The notes beneath the pieces are model-generated. The model saw only the letters and a program-made list of their open reading frames with translations. It searched no databases and had not been told where the DNA came from. A DNA stretch of 64,000 bases, taken from Alteriqipengyuania abyssalis (GTDB lineage: Bacteria > Pseudomonadota > Alphaproteobacteria > Sphingomonadales > Sphingomonadaceae). Below are positions 17,685 to 28,172 of the stretch, in pieces. Positions within the stretch are counted from its first letter, which is position 1. Each line of letters opens with the position of its first letter. The stretch lies in NCBI RefSeq assembly GCF_019857185.1, contig NZ_JAHWXP010000003.1, positions 525,501-589,500 on the forward strand. Reading direction: 5' to 3'. The position numbers and the translations under genes are program-made.

Positions 17685-20600
17685 GTGACCGAACATTCCC
17701 GTGCCTGGCGCTTCGCGGTCGACCGCGGCGGTACCTTCACCGATGTGGTCGCGACCACGCCTGACGGGCGGCTGGTGACCGACAAGCTGCTGTCCGAAAA
17801 TCCCGGCCATTACGACGATGCCGCGACCGAAGCCGTCCGCCGCCTGATGGTGGAGCATGGAGAGGGGCCGATCGCGGAGCTGCGTATCGGCACCACCGTG
17901 GCAACCAACGCGCTGCTGGAGCGCAAGGGCGAACGCCTCGCGCTGGTGACCACGCGCGGCTTCGGCGATGGCTTGAGGATCGGCGCGCAGGCGCGGCCCG
18001 AAATCTTCGCCCGCCACATCATCCTGCCAGAGCAGCTGCCTGCCAAGGTTGTCGAGATCGACGAGAGGATCGGGGCCGATGGCAAGATCCTGCACCCGCT
18101 CGACGATGATGCCGCGCGCGCAGCATTGCAGAACCTGCGCGACGAAGGGTTCGATGCGCTGGCGATCATCCTGATGCACGGCTGGAAATACCGCGATCAT
18201 GAGGCACGGCTGGGCGAGATCGCGCGCGCAATTGGCTTCACGCAGGTCAGCGTCAGCCACGAGGTTGCGCCGCTGATCAAATACGTGCCGCGCGGCGATA
18301 CCACGGTGGTCGACGCCTATCTCTCACCGGTGCTCAAGCGCTACACCGACGGGCTTCAGCGGGACCTGCCGCCGGTCGAGCGGCTCGGCTTCATGCAATC
18401 CAATGGCGGGCTGGCGGAAGTCGGCGCATTTCGCGGCAAGGACGCGATTCTGTCGGGCCCGGCGGGCGGCGTTGTGGGAATGGTCGCGGCGGGCGAACCG
18501 CTCGGCCATCGCAAGCTGATCGGCTTCGACATGGGCGGGACCAGCACCGATGTCGCGCATTATGCGGGCGAGCTGGAGCTGGCGGCGGAGAACCTTGTCG
18601 CAGGCGTGCGGGTCGCCGCGCCGATGATGCAGATCCACACCGTGGCTGCGGGCGGCGGCTCGGTGTGCAGCTTCGATGGCGCCCGCTTCCGCGTCGGGCC
18701 CGAAAGCGGCGGCGCGGACCCGGGCCCGGCCTGCTACCGCAAGGGCGGCCCGCTGACCGTTACCGACTGCAACCTCGTCCTCGGGCGGATCGACCCGGCC
18801 TTCTTCCCGCATGTTTTCGGACCGGAGGGCAACCAGCCGCTCGACCCCGAAGCATCGCGCAAACGGCTGGAAGAGATCGCGGCCCAATTGCCCGAACCCA
18901 AGCCTCTGGAAGACATCGCACGCGGCTTCCTCGCGATCGCGGTCGACAACATGGCCAATGCGATCCGCAAGATCTCGGTCGCGCGCGGGCATGACGTCAC
19001 CGAATATGCCCTTGCCTGCTTCGGCGGCGCGGGCGGGCAACATGCGTGCAAGGTCGCGGACGAGCTGGGGATCGAGACCGTGCTGGTCCATCCGCTCGCC
19101 GGAATCCTCTCCGCCTATGGCATCGGCCTCGCGCCGGTGAAGGCGATCCGCGAGGTCAGTCTGGTCCGCCCCTTGCACGATGGCTTTGCCGAAGAACTCG
19201 ATGCCTTGCGAGACGAGGCTCGCGCCGCACTGACCGAGCAGGGCATCGCCGCGAAGGACGTCACACTTGCCGCGCGCGCGCGGCTCAGGTTCGACGGCAG
19301 CGATTCCATGCTGACCATCGAGTGCACCGATGCGGACGCGATGGACGCCGCCTTCCGCGTGCTTCACCGCCAGCGCTACGGCTATTCGGACAGGGACGCC
19401 GCGATCATCGTCGAGGCGCTGAGCGTGGAGGCGAGCGGGACCTCCGGCGGGCTTGGCGATGCGAGCATCGAACCCGTCGCAGTCGATGGGGAAGCCTCGG
19501 GCGAGTGGCCGACCTACGAGCGCGCCGCGCTCTCCACCGGACAGGCGATCGCGGGCCCCGCGCTGGTGATCGATCCGGGCTCTACCACCGTGGTCGACGA
19601 AGGATGGGAAGCGCAGCTCGCCAAGGAAGGCAGCCTGGTGCTGACCCGCACTATCCCGCTCGAACGCACGCGCGCGGCGGGCACCGAAGTCGATCCGGTC
19701 CGGCTGGAGATCTTCAACAACCTGTTCATGGCCATCGCCGAGGAAATGGGCGTGGTGCTGCAGAACACGGCGACCTCGGTCAACATCAAGGAACGCCTCG
19801 ATTTCTCCTGCGCGCTGTTCAACGCGCGCGGAGAGCTGATCGCCAATGCGCCGCATATTCCGGTGCATCTGGGCAGCATGGGTGACAGCATCGCCCGCGT
19901 TATCGAGGTGCGCGGTGATGCGCGCGATGGTCGCGGCATCCGGCGCGGCGATGCCTATGTGGTCAATGATCCGTTCCGCGGCGGCACCCACCTGCCCGAC
20001 ATCACCGTGATCGCGCCGGTGTTCTATTCCGATGACGGCGACACGCCCGACGCCTTCGTCGCCGCGCGCGGGCACCACGCGGATATCGGCGGGATCGCAC
20101 CCGGCTCGATGCCGCCTGAAAGCAGGACGATCGAGCAGGAGGGGGTCATGATCGACAACCTCCTGCTGGTCGACGAGGGCACCTTCCGCGAGGACGCGGT
20201 GCGCGCGGCGCTGGCCGATGCAAAATACCCGGCACGGCGGCCCGACCGCAACCTTTCGGACCTGCGCGCCCAGCTGGCCGCCTGCACCCGCGGCGCGGAG
20301 CTGCTGCATCAGGCGGCGGACGAGCGAGGGGCCCAGATGGTCTCCGCCTATATGGACCACGTCCTCGCCAATGCGGAGGAGAGCGTGCGCGCGCTGCTCG
20401 GCCGGCTGGAGGATGGCGCGTTCACCTATCCGATGGACAACGGCGCGCAGATCCAGGTCGCGATCCGGATCGACGATGCGACCCGCTCCGCCGTGTTCGA
20501 CTTCACCGGCACCAGCGACCAGCAGGACAACAACTTCAACGCGCCGCGATCGATCACCCGCGCCGCCGCGCTCTATGTGCTGCGCACGCTGATCGACGAT

Positions 20601-21242
20601 CCGATCCCGATGAACGATGGCTGCCTGCGCCCGGTCGAGCTGATCGTGCCCGAAGGATCGATGCTAAACCCGAAGCCCGGCGCTGCGGTGGTCGCGGGCA
20701 ATGTCGAGACCAGCCAGGTGGTGACCGATTGCCTGTTCGCCGCGACCGGACGCCTCGCGCCCAGCCAGGGCACGATGAACAACTTCACCTTCGGCAACGA
20801 GAACCACCAGTATTACGAGACGATCGCGGGCGGATCGGGCGCGGGGCCCGACCACGACGGGACCAGCGCGGTGCAGACGCACATGACCAACAGCCGCCTG
20901 ACCGACCCCGAAATCCTCGAAACGCGCCTGCCCGTGCGGCTGGACACCTTCGCGATCCGACGCGGATCGGGCGGCAGCGGCGCGCATACCGGCGGTGACG
21001 GGGTCGAGCGGCGGGTGACCTTCCTGGAACCGATGCGCGCCAACATCCTCGCCAACCGGCGCACGGTGCCGCCGCGCGGGATCGCGGGCGGCGGCGATGC
21101 GCTGCCGGGGGAAAACTGGGTCGAACGCGGCGACGGATCGCGCGAGGACTTGTCCGGGACCGACAGCGCGGACATGCAGCCGGGCGATACCTTCGTGATC
21201 CTCACGCCCGGCGGGGGCGGCTTTGGAGAGACAAACGGATGA
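17685..21242 (+). CDS. 5-oxoprolinase / hydantoinase A-B fusion
   Basis: A 1,185-aa protein fusing a HyuA-like N-terminal half ([14 protein letters not shown] at the start, [20 protein letters not shown], sugar-kinase-like ATP site) and a HyuB-like half from about residue 665 ([32 protein letters not shown] at the end). This is the architecture of ATP-dependent 5-oxoprolinase, which opens 5-oxoproline to glutamate. GTG at 17685 is the likely start: it is in frame, just before the conserved FAVDRGG. The stop overlaps the DUF969 start (ATGA). Other hydantoin or pyrrolidone substrates remain possible. Confidence 0.9.
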   Translation: MTEHSRAWRFAVDRGGTFTDVVATTPDGRLVTDKLLSENPGHYDDAATEAVRRLMVEHGEGPIAELRIGTTVATNALLERKGERLALVTTRGFGDGLRIGAQARPEIFARHIILPEQLPAKVVEIDERIGADGKILHPLDDDAARAALQNLRDEGFDALAIILMHGWKYRDHEARLGEIARAIGFTQVSVSHEVAPLIKYVPRGDTTVVDAYLSPVLKRYTDGLQRDLPPVERLGFMQSNGGLAEVGAFRGKDAILSGPAGGVVGMVAAGEPLGHRKLIGFDMGGTSTDVAHYAGELELAAENLVAGVRVAAPMMQIHTVAAGGGSVCSFDGARFRVGPESGGADPGPACYRKGGPLTVTDCNLVLGRIDPAFFPHVFGPEGNQPLDPEASRKRLEEIAAQLPEPKPLEDIARGFLAIAVDNMANAIRKISVARGHDVTEYALACFGGAGGQHACKVADELGIETVLVHPLAGILSAYGIGLAPVKAIREVSLVRPLHDGFAEELDALRDEARAALTEQGIAAKDVTLAARARLRFDGSDSMLTIECTDADAMDAAFRVLHRQRYGYSDRDAAIIVEALSVEASGTSGGLGDASIEPVAVDGEASGEWPTYERAALSTGQAIAGPALVIDPGSTTVVDEGWEAQLAKEGSLVLTRTIPLERTRAAGTEVDPVRLEIFNNLFMAIAEEMGVVLQNTATSVNIKERLDFSCALFNARGELIANAPHIPVHLGSMGDSIARVIEVRGDARDGRGIRRGDAYVVNDPFRGGTHLPDITVIAPVFYSDDGDTPDAFVAARGHHADIGGIAPGSMPPESRTIEQEGVMIDNLLLVDEGTFREDAVRAALADAKYPARRPDRNLSDLRAQLAACTRGAELLHQAADERGAQMVSAYMDHVLANAEESVRALLGRLEDGAFTYPMDNGAQIQVAIRIDDATRSAVFDFTGTSDQQDNNFNAPRSITRAAALYVLRTLIDDPIPMNDGCLRPVELIVPEGSMLNPKPGAAVVAGNVETSQVVTDCLFAATGRLAPSQGTMNNFTFGNENHQYYETIAGGSGAGPDHDGTSAVQTHMTNSRLTDPEILETRLPVRLDTFAIRRGSGGSGAHTGGDGVERRVTFLEPMRANILANRRTVPPRGIAGGGDALPGENWVERGDGSREDLSGTDSADMQPGDTFVILTPGGGGFGETNG

Positions 21243-21910
21243 ACTACTGGCCCCTGATCGGCATCGCGCTGGTCGTCATCGGGTTTGCCCTCAAATTCAA
21301 TCCGCTGCTGGTGGTGGTCGGCGCGGCGATCGCGACCGGGCTGCTGGCCGGGCTCGATCCGGTTTCGGTGATCGAGGCGCTGGGCCAGGCGTTCAACGAC
21401 AACCGCTACATCTCGGTCACCTGGATCATCCTGCCGGTGATCGGCCTTCTCGAGCGGTATGGGTTGCAGCAACGCGCGCGCGGCCTGATCGAAAGCGTGC
21501 GCGGGGCGACCATGGGCAAGCTGCTGGTGATATACCTCGCGTTTCGCCAGCTGACCGCGGCGCTCGGCATGAAGGACATCGGCGGACACCCGCAGGCGGT
21601 GCGGCCACTGGTCGCCCCCATGGCCGAGGCGGCAGCGGCCAAGACACACGGCGACCTGCCCGAGGATGAGCGCCAGAAAGTGCTCGCGATGTCGGCGGCG
21701 ACCGACAATGTCGGGCTGTTCTTTGGCGAGGACATCTTCTTCGCCATCGCCTCCATCCTGCTGATCCAGGGGGTGTTCGAGGCGGCGGGCTATCCGATGA
21801 CGCCGCTGCAGCTTTCGGTCTGGGCGATCCCGACCGCGATCTGCGCCTTCCTGATCCATTCCAGTCGCCTGATGGCGATGGACCGGCGACTGGGGAGGCT
21901 GAAGCCATGA
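21239..21910 (+). CDS. DUF969 family membrane protein
   Basis: A 223-aa protein with about five TM segments, matching DUF969 (GLLERYGLQQRARGLIESV, LTAALGMKDIGGHPQAVRPL, TDNVGLFFGEDIF). DUF969 and DUF979 always occur as a pair and look like two halves of a permease. Here the pair is translationally coupled to an oxoprolinase, so transport of 5-oxoproline or a related compound is a reasonable inference. Confidence 0.88.
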   Translation: MNYWPLIGIALVVIGFALKFNPLLVVVGAAIATGLLAGLDPVSVIEALGQAFNDNRYISVTWIILPVIGLLERYGLQQRARGLIESVRGATMGKLLVIYLAFRQLTAALGMKDIGGHPQAVRPLVAPMAEAAAAKTHGDLPEDERQKVLAMSAATDNVGLFFGEDIFFAIASILLIQGVFEAAGYPMTPLQLSVWAIPTAICAFLIHSSRLMAMDRRLGRLKP

Positions 21911-22869
21911 TCACCTACGAATGGCTCTACATCCTTTCCGGCATCTTCTTCGCCATCTGGGCACTGCTGAGCGCGCTCGATCGCAGCAATGGCAAGCGCT
22001 GGGGCAATGCCGCTTTCTGGGGTCTGCTTGCGGGGAGTTTCCTGTTCGGCAGCCATATCGGCGACTTTGCGAACGGCGTGCTGGTGCTGGCGCTGGTCGC
22101 CATCGCGGGCGTGGGCAGGCTGGGCCGTAGCGATCCGCCGACCACGACGCTGGAGGAGAGGCTCGAGCTGTCCGAACTGAAGGGCAACAGGCTGTTCATC
22201 CCCGCTTTGATCGTGCCCTTCGTCGCGGTCGTCGGGACGCTCGCATATAACTACACCCCACTCAGCGGGACCGGCCTGTTCGAGCCGCGGCGCGAGACGC
22301 TGCTGCTGTTCGCGATCGGGGTGCTGGTCGCGCTGGTGGTGGCGATGGCGTGGCTGAGGCCCCCTGCCCTCGCCCCGGCACAGGAAGGGCGCCGCCTGCT
22401 CGACTCGATCGGCTGGGCGGCGATCCTTCCGCAGATGCTCGCCGCGCTGGGTGCGGTGTTCGCGCTGGCCGGCGTGGGTGACATCATCGGAAGCCTTGCA
22501 GGGCAGGTCATTCCCGAAGGCAGCGTCATCCTGACCGTGATCGTCTACGCGCTGGGGATGGCGATCTTCACCATGATCATGGGCAATGCCTTCGCCGCCT
22601 TCCCGGTAATGGCCGCCGCAATTGGCATTCCGCTGCTGGTGCAGGCCTATGGCGGCAACCCGGCGGTGATCGGCGCAGTCGGCATGCTGGCGGGCTTCTG
22701 TGGCACGCTGCTGACCCCGATGGCGGCCAACTTCAACATCGTGCCCGCCGCGCTGCTGGAGCTTGACGATCAGAACGGCGTCATCAAACAGCAGGTGTGG
22801 ACCGCGATCCCGCTGTGGGTCTGCAACATCGCAATCATCTATATCGGAGGCTTCCTGCTATGGACCTGA
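21907..22869 (+). CDS. DUF979 family membrane protein
   Basis: A 320-aa protein with eight or nine predicted TM segments. The typical DUF979 blocks are IIMGNAFAAFPVMAAAIGIP (about 220-240) and GMLAGFCGTLLTPMAANFN. It overlaps DUF969 by 4 bases and the DUF2891 gene by 10. It is probably the second half of the transporter. Confidence 0.88.
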   Translation: MITYEWLYILSGIFFAIWALLSALDRSNGKRWGNAAFWGLLAGSFLFGSHIGDFANGVLVLALVAIAGVGRLGRSDPPTTTLEERLELSELKGNRLFIPALIVPFVAVVGTLAYNYTPLSGTGLFEPRRETLLLFAIGVLVALVVAMAWLRPPALAPAQEGRRLLDSIGWAAILPQMLAALGAVFALAGVGDIIGSLAGQVIPEGSVILTVIVYALGMAIFTMIMGNAFAAFPVMAAAIGIPLLVQAYGGNPAVIGAVGMLAGFCGTLLTPMAANFNIVPAALLELDDQNGVIKQQVWTAIPLWVCNIAIIYIGGFLLWT

Positions 22870-23843
22870 CGCAGGAAACGGCGGCTCGCTTCGCGCAGGC
22901 CGCGCTGGGGCACGTGGCGCGCGAATACCCGCACAAGCTCGATCACGTGATGGACGGCGATGCCGACGTAGCCCCCCCGCGCGAACTGCACCCGTGCTTC
23001 TTCGGCAGTTTCGACTGGCACAGCTGCGTCCATGGCTGGTGGACCTTGCTGACCCTGCGGCGCCTGTTTCCTGAGAGCGACGAAGCGCGCGCGATCGAAA
23101 CGCTTGCCCGAGAGACCTTCACCACCGACAAGCTGGCGGTGGAACTGGCCTACGCACAGCGGCCTTCCTCGCGCGGGTTCGAGAGGCCCTATGGCTGGGG
23201 CTGGCTGCTCTATCTGCACCACGAAGCGGCACGCCATGACGAAGAATGGGCCGCACGGCTGGAGCCGCTGGCGCGCCATTTCGCGCAGGCGTTCAAGGAC
23301 TATCTTGCCGTCCTCACCTACCCCGTCTTCGTCGGCACGCATTACAACACCGCCTTCGCACTGACGCTGGCGCGCGAGTGGGCCGAAACCCGCGACCCGG
23401 AACTGGTCGAAACGATCGATACCTGGGCAGATCGGGTATTCGCCGAGCGCAGCAACTATGCCGGATGGGAGCCGGGCGGCGACGAGTTTCTCTCCCCCGT
23501 ACTCAGCGCCGCGCTTCTGATGCGCAACGTCCTGTCCCGGGTCGATTTTGCTCGCTGGTTCGCCGGGCTGGTGCTCGACAATGGCTGGCTTGAACGGCTT
23601 CAGCCCGCGAGCGTCTCCGACCGGAGCGATGGCAAGATCGCCCATCTCGAAGGGCTCAATCTCAGCCGCGCCTGGGCCCTGCGCGCGATGCTCCCCGCGC
23701 TCAGCCATGCGGAGGATCGCGACCTGCTGGATGGCTGCGCCAACGCGCATCTCGAGGCCGCGCTGCCCCATGTGACCGGCGACTATATGGGAGAGCACTG
23801 GCTGGCGAGCTTCGCTCTGCTCGCCCTGCTGGAGAAGCCCTAG
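22860..23843 (+). CDS. DUF2891 family protein
   Basis: A 327-aa cytosolic protein, rich in Trp and His, of the DUF2891 family (HPCFFGSFDWHSCVHGWWTL, RPYGWGWLLYL, YPVFVGTHYNTAFAL, GGDEFLSPVL). The repeated helical HxxW pattern suggests an alpha/alpha-toroid. The function is not established. ATG at 22860 is chosen because homology begins at once (MDLTQETAARFAQ); the frame upstream lies inside DUF979. It is the last gene of the four-gene oxoprolinase operon. Confidence 0.87.
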   Translation: MDLTQETAARFAQAALGHVAREYPHKLDHVMDGDADVAPPRELHPCFFGSFDWHSCVHGWWTLLTLRRLFPESDEARAIETLARETFTTDKLAVELAYAQRPSSRGFERPYGWGWLLYLHHEAARHDEEWAARLEPLARHFAQAFKDYLAVLTYPVFVGTHYNTAFALTLAREWAETRDPELVETIDTWADRVFAERSNYAGWEPGGDEFLSPVLSAALLMRNVLSRVDFARWFAGLVLDNGWLERLQPASVSDRSDGKIAHLEGLNLSRAWALRAMLPALSHAEDRDLLDGCANAHLEAALPHVTGDYMGEHWLASFALLALLEKP

Positions 23844-23847
23844 CGGG

Positions 23848-25791
23848 TCAGGCCGGGCGGCCTGCATCCGGCGACCCGAAGAAGGTCGCATGCTCGGTAA
23901 AGCCATCCACCTCGCACGCGAACCACTGGCTTGCCTTGTCGCCGTCTGCCGGTGCTTCGATTGCGGCAAAGCCCAGTCGGGGGAAGAGATCGGCAACCAG
24001 CGCGTTCTTGCTGGTCGGGATGTACTCGCCAAGCACGCGGCGCGCGCCCTCGCGACGCGCCGCCTCGACCAAACGGTTCGCGATCTCCTGCTCCACCCCG
24101 CGCTGCAGGATCCGGCAGGATTGCAGCCAGGTGTCGATCACCCAGTCCTCCCCGCGCCTGGCCACGATGACGACCGCGATCATGCCGTGATCGGCAAACC
24201 GATCGCTGAGGCGCACCTGCCAGCACAGCACATCGCCTGATGCCTGCATTCGGGCGAGCTCGTCCTTCCCGTGGCGCCGCGTGGTCAGGTTGAACTGGTT
24301 CGACTTGGCCACCAGCTGCGCGATGCGCGGCAGGCCTATATCGTCGAACGGTGTGATGGAAATCTCCATCCGAAGCGCGCGCAGGTAATCCTCGTAATTG
24401 CCGATGGCCGCCTGCATCTCGACCCGCTTCGCATCGCTCCCGTAGGACTGCGCGCGGGCGAGATCGTCGCCGCTCAGCAGCCCGTGCTCGAATGCGCCCG
24501 ACGCGGCGAGAATCGTCGCGTAGCGGAAAGGCTGCTCGGGCAGTTCGGGCACGAAGACGAAGGGCAGCTCCTGCCGCACCCGCGCGCGCTCCGCCGGATT
24601 GTCGTCCATGAAGACGAGCGATTCCGGCCCCAGCCGCAGCGCCTGCGCGATGGCCCTGACGCCGCTTGCCTTGTCGTCCCAGGAGGCGTGAAACACGGCG
24701 AAGTCGTCCAGCCGCAACAGCATGTCGGGATGCTGTGCGAAAGGCTGGCGTGCGGTCCAGTCGTTGTTCTTGGAGCACACGCACAGCGCGACACCGCGAT
24801 CCCTGTGGGTGAGCGCGAGCTGCTGCAGCGCGAGGAAGGCCTCGCCCGCCGCACTGCCCTGCCCGACTTCGATCCCCTCCAGCCCGTCATCGCCGATCAC
24901 CCCGCCCCACAGCGTGTTGTCGAGATCGAGCACCAGCGCGCGCCGTGCCTTTCCGAACGCCCCCGCCAGGTGGCGCGCGACATGGTCCGCGACCACGGGA
25001 TTGAGCTCCATCGCGAAGGGCACTTTGAGATCGAACAGGCGCATCGGATCGAACCAGCTCGCGTGCCCCACATCGGCGGCGAGCGCGGCGATGTCGATCA
25101 CTGTCCAGTCACCGTGCGCCGCGCCCTCCAACACCGCCGCGTTGGTTTGTGCGACATGCGCCGCCATGGAGCCGGGCGTGATTGCATCGATCGACGAGAC
25201 GCGCTGTGCAGGCGGCAGCGGTGTGGTCGATACCAGCACATCCGCGCGGCCTTTTGCTTGCAGGGCTTCGATGGTCTGTCGTAGCGCCGCCGTGCTCGCA
25301 TGAATCGCCGCCTCTTGCGCCTGCGTGTCGAGCAGCGCGGTGCGGGCGTGGGTCATCGTGGCGTCGTGCCAGTAGAGCACGATGTCCACCGGTCCGCCGA
25401 ACGGGTCACCTGCGCCGAACGCCAGCGATGCCGCGCTGCCCGGCGGTGCCAGCACCGGCTCGATCAGCAGCAACCGCGCGAGCCCGGCTGCCTGAAGCGC
25501 GGGGGCCAGAAAATCGAGCGTGCGATCGGAGACGATGCCGACCCTCAGAAACCGAAACGGCTCCAGCTGCGGCACGGCCTGGACCGCACGGCGCGCCAGC
25601 CGTTCCAGCTGCAATTGCTGCATGGGCCCCAGCTTTTCGCTGGCCATGCGGTGAAGGCACTCCGCCAGTTGCCGCTGCGCGTCGGGACCAAGCTCAGCGC
25701 CGTTTTCCGCCTCGGTCAGCAGCGCATCGGCGGTGGACTTCCACTCGCCCCATTCCGGCGACAGCGGAGGCTTCCATTCGAGCATCGCCAT
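23848..25791 (-). CDS. FkbH-like HAD-IIIC family protein
   Basis: A 647-aa protein. Residues 1-270 are a poorly conserved N-terminal domain. HAD-IIIC follows with LDLDNTLWGG (Asp289 and Asp291) and FMDDNPAER (about 394-402). The C-terminal GNAT-like FkbH domain has KSNQFNLTTRR (about 496-506), SCR with Cys559, and LGEYIPTSKN. Known FkbH enzymes dephosphorylate 1,3-bisphosphoglycerate and load glyceryl onto an ACP through a Cys. All these features are present. It is the last gene of the MBOAT-SGNH-methyltransferase-ACP operon, 43 bases after the ACP. Confidence 0.88.
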   Translation of the reverse strand: MAMLEWKPPLSPEWGEWKSTADALLTEAENGAELGPDAQRQLAECLHRMASEKLGPMQQLQLERLARRAVQAVPQLEPFRFLRVGIVSDRTLDFLAPALQAAGLARLLLIEPVLAPPGSAASLAFGAGDPFGGPVDIVLYWHDATMTHARTALLDTQAQEAAIHASTAALRQTIEALQAKGRADVLVSTTPLPPAQRVSSIDAITPGSMAAHVAQTNAAVLEGAAHGDWTVIDIAALAADVGHASWFDPMRLFDLKVPFAMELNPVVADHVARHLAGAFGKARRALVLDLDNTLWGGVIGDDGLEGIEVGQGSAAGEAFLALQQLALTHRDRGVALCVCSKNNDWTARQPFAQHPDMLLRLDDFAVFHASWDDKASGVRAIAQALRLGPESLVFMDDNPAERARVRQELPFVFVPELPEQPFRYATILAASGAFEHGLLSGDDLARAQSYGSDAKRVEMQAAIGNYEDYLRALRMEISITPFDDIGLPRIAQLVAKSNQFNLTTRRHGKDELARMQASGDVLCWQVRLSDRFADHGMIAVVIVARRGEDWVIDTWLQSCRILQRGVEQEIANRLVEAARREGARRVLGEYIPTSKNALVADLFPRLGFAAIEAPADGDKASQWFACEVDGFTEHATFFGSPDAGRPA

Positions 25792-25834
25792 TCTCAGCAG
25801 GCCGCCATCACGTCACCGCCCGCCCCGGCGCGGC

Positions 25835-26086
25835 TCAGGCCTGGGTCTTGGCGGCGAAGAGATCGACCAGCGCGCCCAGATCGGGCAGTCCGGTGACCTC
25901 CTGCGGGGCGCAGCGCACGCCGCATTCCTGCTCCAGCGCGACGACCAGCTGCACATGGCCGAGGCTGTCCCACTGTTCGACATCATTGGCCGTCAGCTCG
26001 TCGGTGATCGGCCCGTCGTACTGATCGAACAGCTCCCGAAAGATCGGTTCGAGCTTTGCGTAAACGTCTTCCCTGGTCATCTGCAC
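25835..26086 (-). CDS. Acyl carrier protein
   Basis: An 83-aa carrier protein. The phosphopantetheine attachment Ser is in WDSLGHVQLV (about residues 44-53). The negatively charged helix I and the LPDLGALVDLFAAK tail are typical. It is not the fatty-acid AcpP (no fab neighbours; the DSLGH motif is that of secondary-metabolism and Dlt-like carriers). It lies between the methyltransferase (5-base gap) and the FkbH-like gene, so it is probably charged by FkbH and read by the MBOAT protein. Confidence 0.92.
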   Translation of the reverse strand: MQMTREDVYAKLEPIFRELFDQYDGPITDELTANDVEQWDSLGHVQLVVALEQECGVRCAPQEVTGLPDLGALVDLFAAKTQA

Positions 26087-26091
26087 CCTTT

Positions 26092-27006
26092 CTAGATCGC
26101 GGTCCCGACGACGATGGTCGAGATCGTCAGCTTCAGCTTGCGCGCCCGCTCGAGCGAGGCGTCCATGCCGGGAAAATTCACCGTCTCGTCGATCGCAAAG
26201 CCCGCATCCCGCACCATCTCGACGATCTCCTCCGGCTCACGGAACAGATAGATGTGATCGGGCGCGGGCGAGTTGACCGGCGCGTGGACGAAGATCTTGC
26301 CCCCGTCGTTGAGCAGCGAGCGAAGCGTCTTGAGCGCATCGCGCGGCTGTTCCAGATGTTCCAGCACTTCGGAGAAGGTCAGGCTGTCGAACTTGCCCGA
26401 CGGCGCATCGACGATGTTGTGCGCTTCCAGCGTCACCGGCTTGTGCACACCCATCGCCTCGAGCGCGTGGCGCGTATCGCGCAGGCTGGTCGCGCTGACA
26501 TCCCAGCCGGTCACCGATCCGGTGCGCGGCGAATTGGCGGCCAGATACAGCAGCAGGCCGTGGCCCGGCCCGACTTCCAGATGATGCGCGCCCTGCTTGA
26601 TGCGGGACAGGAATTCGCGATGGAAGTGGATGATCACGCGCGAGTGATTGCCCCACCACAGGTGGGAAAACAGCACCCCGTTCATGTATTTCTGCATGAA
26701 CTCGGCGTTGGCGTAGACCGTGCGCTCCGCCTCCTCGAAGGTGGAGAGGCGATAGGTACCATGGCGCCGGAAGTAGTATTCCTCTTCCAGCATCTCGTTG
26801 GTCAGCCACGCATAGTCGCGCGCGATCGTCTCCAGCTTGCCTTCACCGATCCGCGCGATCACCTGTGCCAGATGCTCCAGTTCGACGAGATGCTCGTCGG
26901 AACTGTTCGCGATCCGGCGGCTGAGGAAATCCTCATGCTCGGGAAATACCTCCAGCTGCAGCGCGTAAAGCTTTGCCAGGGTAGAATGCTGTTCCAGCCT
27001 GCTCAT
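26092..27006 (-). CDS. Class I SAM-dependent methyltransferase
   Basis: A 304-aa protein. The SAM motif is HLEVGPGHGLLL (about residues 133-144), followed by an acidic end of strand 2 (GWDVSA) and the EVLEHLEQPRDALKTLRSLL block of the methyltransferase 11/23 type. It has a roughly 130-residue N-terminal region before the core. The start overlaps the upstream SGNH-like gene by 4 bases. It could methylate the ACP-bound acyl group or a sugar of the target polymer; the sequence does not say which. Confidence 0.87.
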   Translation of the reverse strand: MSRLEQHSTLAKLYALQLEVFPEHEDFLSRRIANSSDEHLVELEHLAQVIARIGEGKLETIARDYAWLTNEMLEEEYYFRRHGTYRLSTFEEAERTVYANAEFMQKYMNGVLFSHLWWGNHSRVIIHFHREFLSRIKQGAHHLEVGPGHGLLLYLAANSPRTGSVTGWDVSATSLRDTRHALEAMGVHKPVTLEAHNIVDAPSGKFDSLTFSEVLEHLEQPRDALKTLRSLLNDGGKIFVHAPVNSPAPDHIYLFREPEEIVEMVRDAGFAIDETVNFPGMDASLERARKLKLTISTIVVGTAI

Positions 27007-28166
27007 GTCGCCGGCCCCCTCTCGTCCGGTTCTGATAGCGCGTCCCGCTCCACATTGCGGGTCAGGGTCGCGGCGTAGTTCTCGAAATTCCCGGTGGTCA
27101 GACGATGGCTCCCCTGCGTCATACTGTTCAGGATGAAGCGGTAGATGGCCGGGTTTTGTACGTGTGCCTCGTCACGGTAATTGGTCAGGTCGCCGGTAAT
27201 CCAGGTCTCGTTGTCGAAAGCGAACACCCTGACATCGTCACGCCCGGCAAAGGCGCGGACGAGGCAGCGGCGGATCGCGATCTGCTTTGGCAGAAAGGGT
27301 TCGGCCATGGCAACCTCCGCCGCGATGCCGTAATCCTGCCAGCTGCGATAAAGCCGCAAGGAATAGGGCGGGATCACGAAATCGACTGTCTTGCCGCGCG
27401 CGGTCATCCGGTCGACCAGTTCAGGCAGGATCTGCGAGACCAGCGGGTAGTCCGCGCAGTCCTGCGATGCGCTGTCCATATCTGCGGCGGATGCCCGGTG
27501 CCGGTCGTCCTCCCGCTCTTCTGTCAGCTTCTGCTGGAACGCCGCATATTCCTGCCGTTCGGCCGCCAACGCGGTGGAATACTCCCATCCAGGTAGCCCA
27601 ATCGGCTCTCCCTTCAGCTTCTGTATGGTCAGCCGAAGCACGTTTGGCGATGCGATCCTGAGGTCGTTGAGCGGATTGTCGTCGTACAGATAGGTCGGCA
27701 ACAGATCCGATGCGTAGTCGGGCGGCAGGACGAAGAGATAGTCGAAGCTCACGATCACCCGCTCGGCGGGCGAATGGGCCGCCACCTGCTCCAGCAGGAA
27801 ACGGCGGTCTGCCGGGCGCGGGCCGGAGACCGCGAAGTTGAACGCCTTTTCGACGCCGAAGCTCTTTTCCATCTCGTCGCTAGTGATCGCTGCGAGCGTC
27901 GAGCTGCTGAGCAGCAGCACGTCCACATCCGTACGCGCCGCGACCATGTACATCTCGCGATTGGTGTGCCGGTTATAGTCCGGCAGCAGACGCGGCGGCT
28001 CACCCCAGTCGTAGAGGTCGAGCGGGTCGATCGCGATCACCGCCCCGGTCACCACCCAGAAGAACGCGACCACCGACAGGATCGCGAGGATGAAGGGAGA
28101 GCGCAGGATCCGGCCGCCGTGCTGGCGTTCGGCGGGAGAGGTCGTGCTGTCGTCGGGCTTCGTCAC
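27003..28166 (-). CDS. Membrane-anchored DltD/SGNH-like protein
   Basis: A 387-aa protein with one N-terminal TM segment (about 25-47) and an extracytoplasmic domain. VDVLLLSSSTLAAI resembles the nucleophile block of SGNH/DltD-like proteins, and FNFAVSGPRPADRRFLLEQV matches the N-x-x-x-S-G block. A later conserved region is ETWITGDLTNYRDEAHV, where D/H would complete a triad. DltD-like proteins partner MBOAT acyltransferases on the outer face of the membrane. The gene is 6 bases from the MBOAT gene. It is the family, not the reaction, that is supported. Confidence 0.75.
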   Translation of the reverse strand: MTKPDDSTTSPAERQHGGRILRSPFILAILSVVAFFWVVTGAVIAIDPLDLYDWGEPPRLLPDYNRHTNREMYMVAARTDVDVLLLSSSTLAAITSDEMEKSFGVEKAFNFAVSGPRPADRRFLLEQVAAHSPAERVIVSFDYLFVLPPDYASDLLPTYLYDDNPLNDLRIASPNVLRLTIQKLKGEPIGLPGWEYSTALAAERQEYAAFQQKLTEEREDDRHRASAADMDSASQDCADYPLVSQILPELVDRMTARGKTVDFVIPPYSLRLYRSWQDYGIAAEVAMAEPFLPKQIAIRRCLVRAFAGRDDVRVFAFDNETWITGDLTNYRDEAHVQNPAIYRFILNSMTQGSHRLTTGNFENYAATLTRNVERDALSEPDERGPAT

Positions 28167-28172
28167 GGTCGC

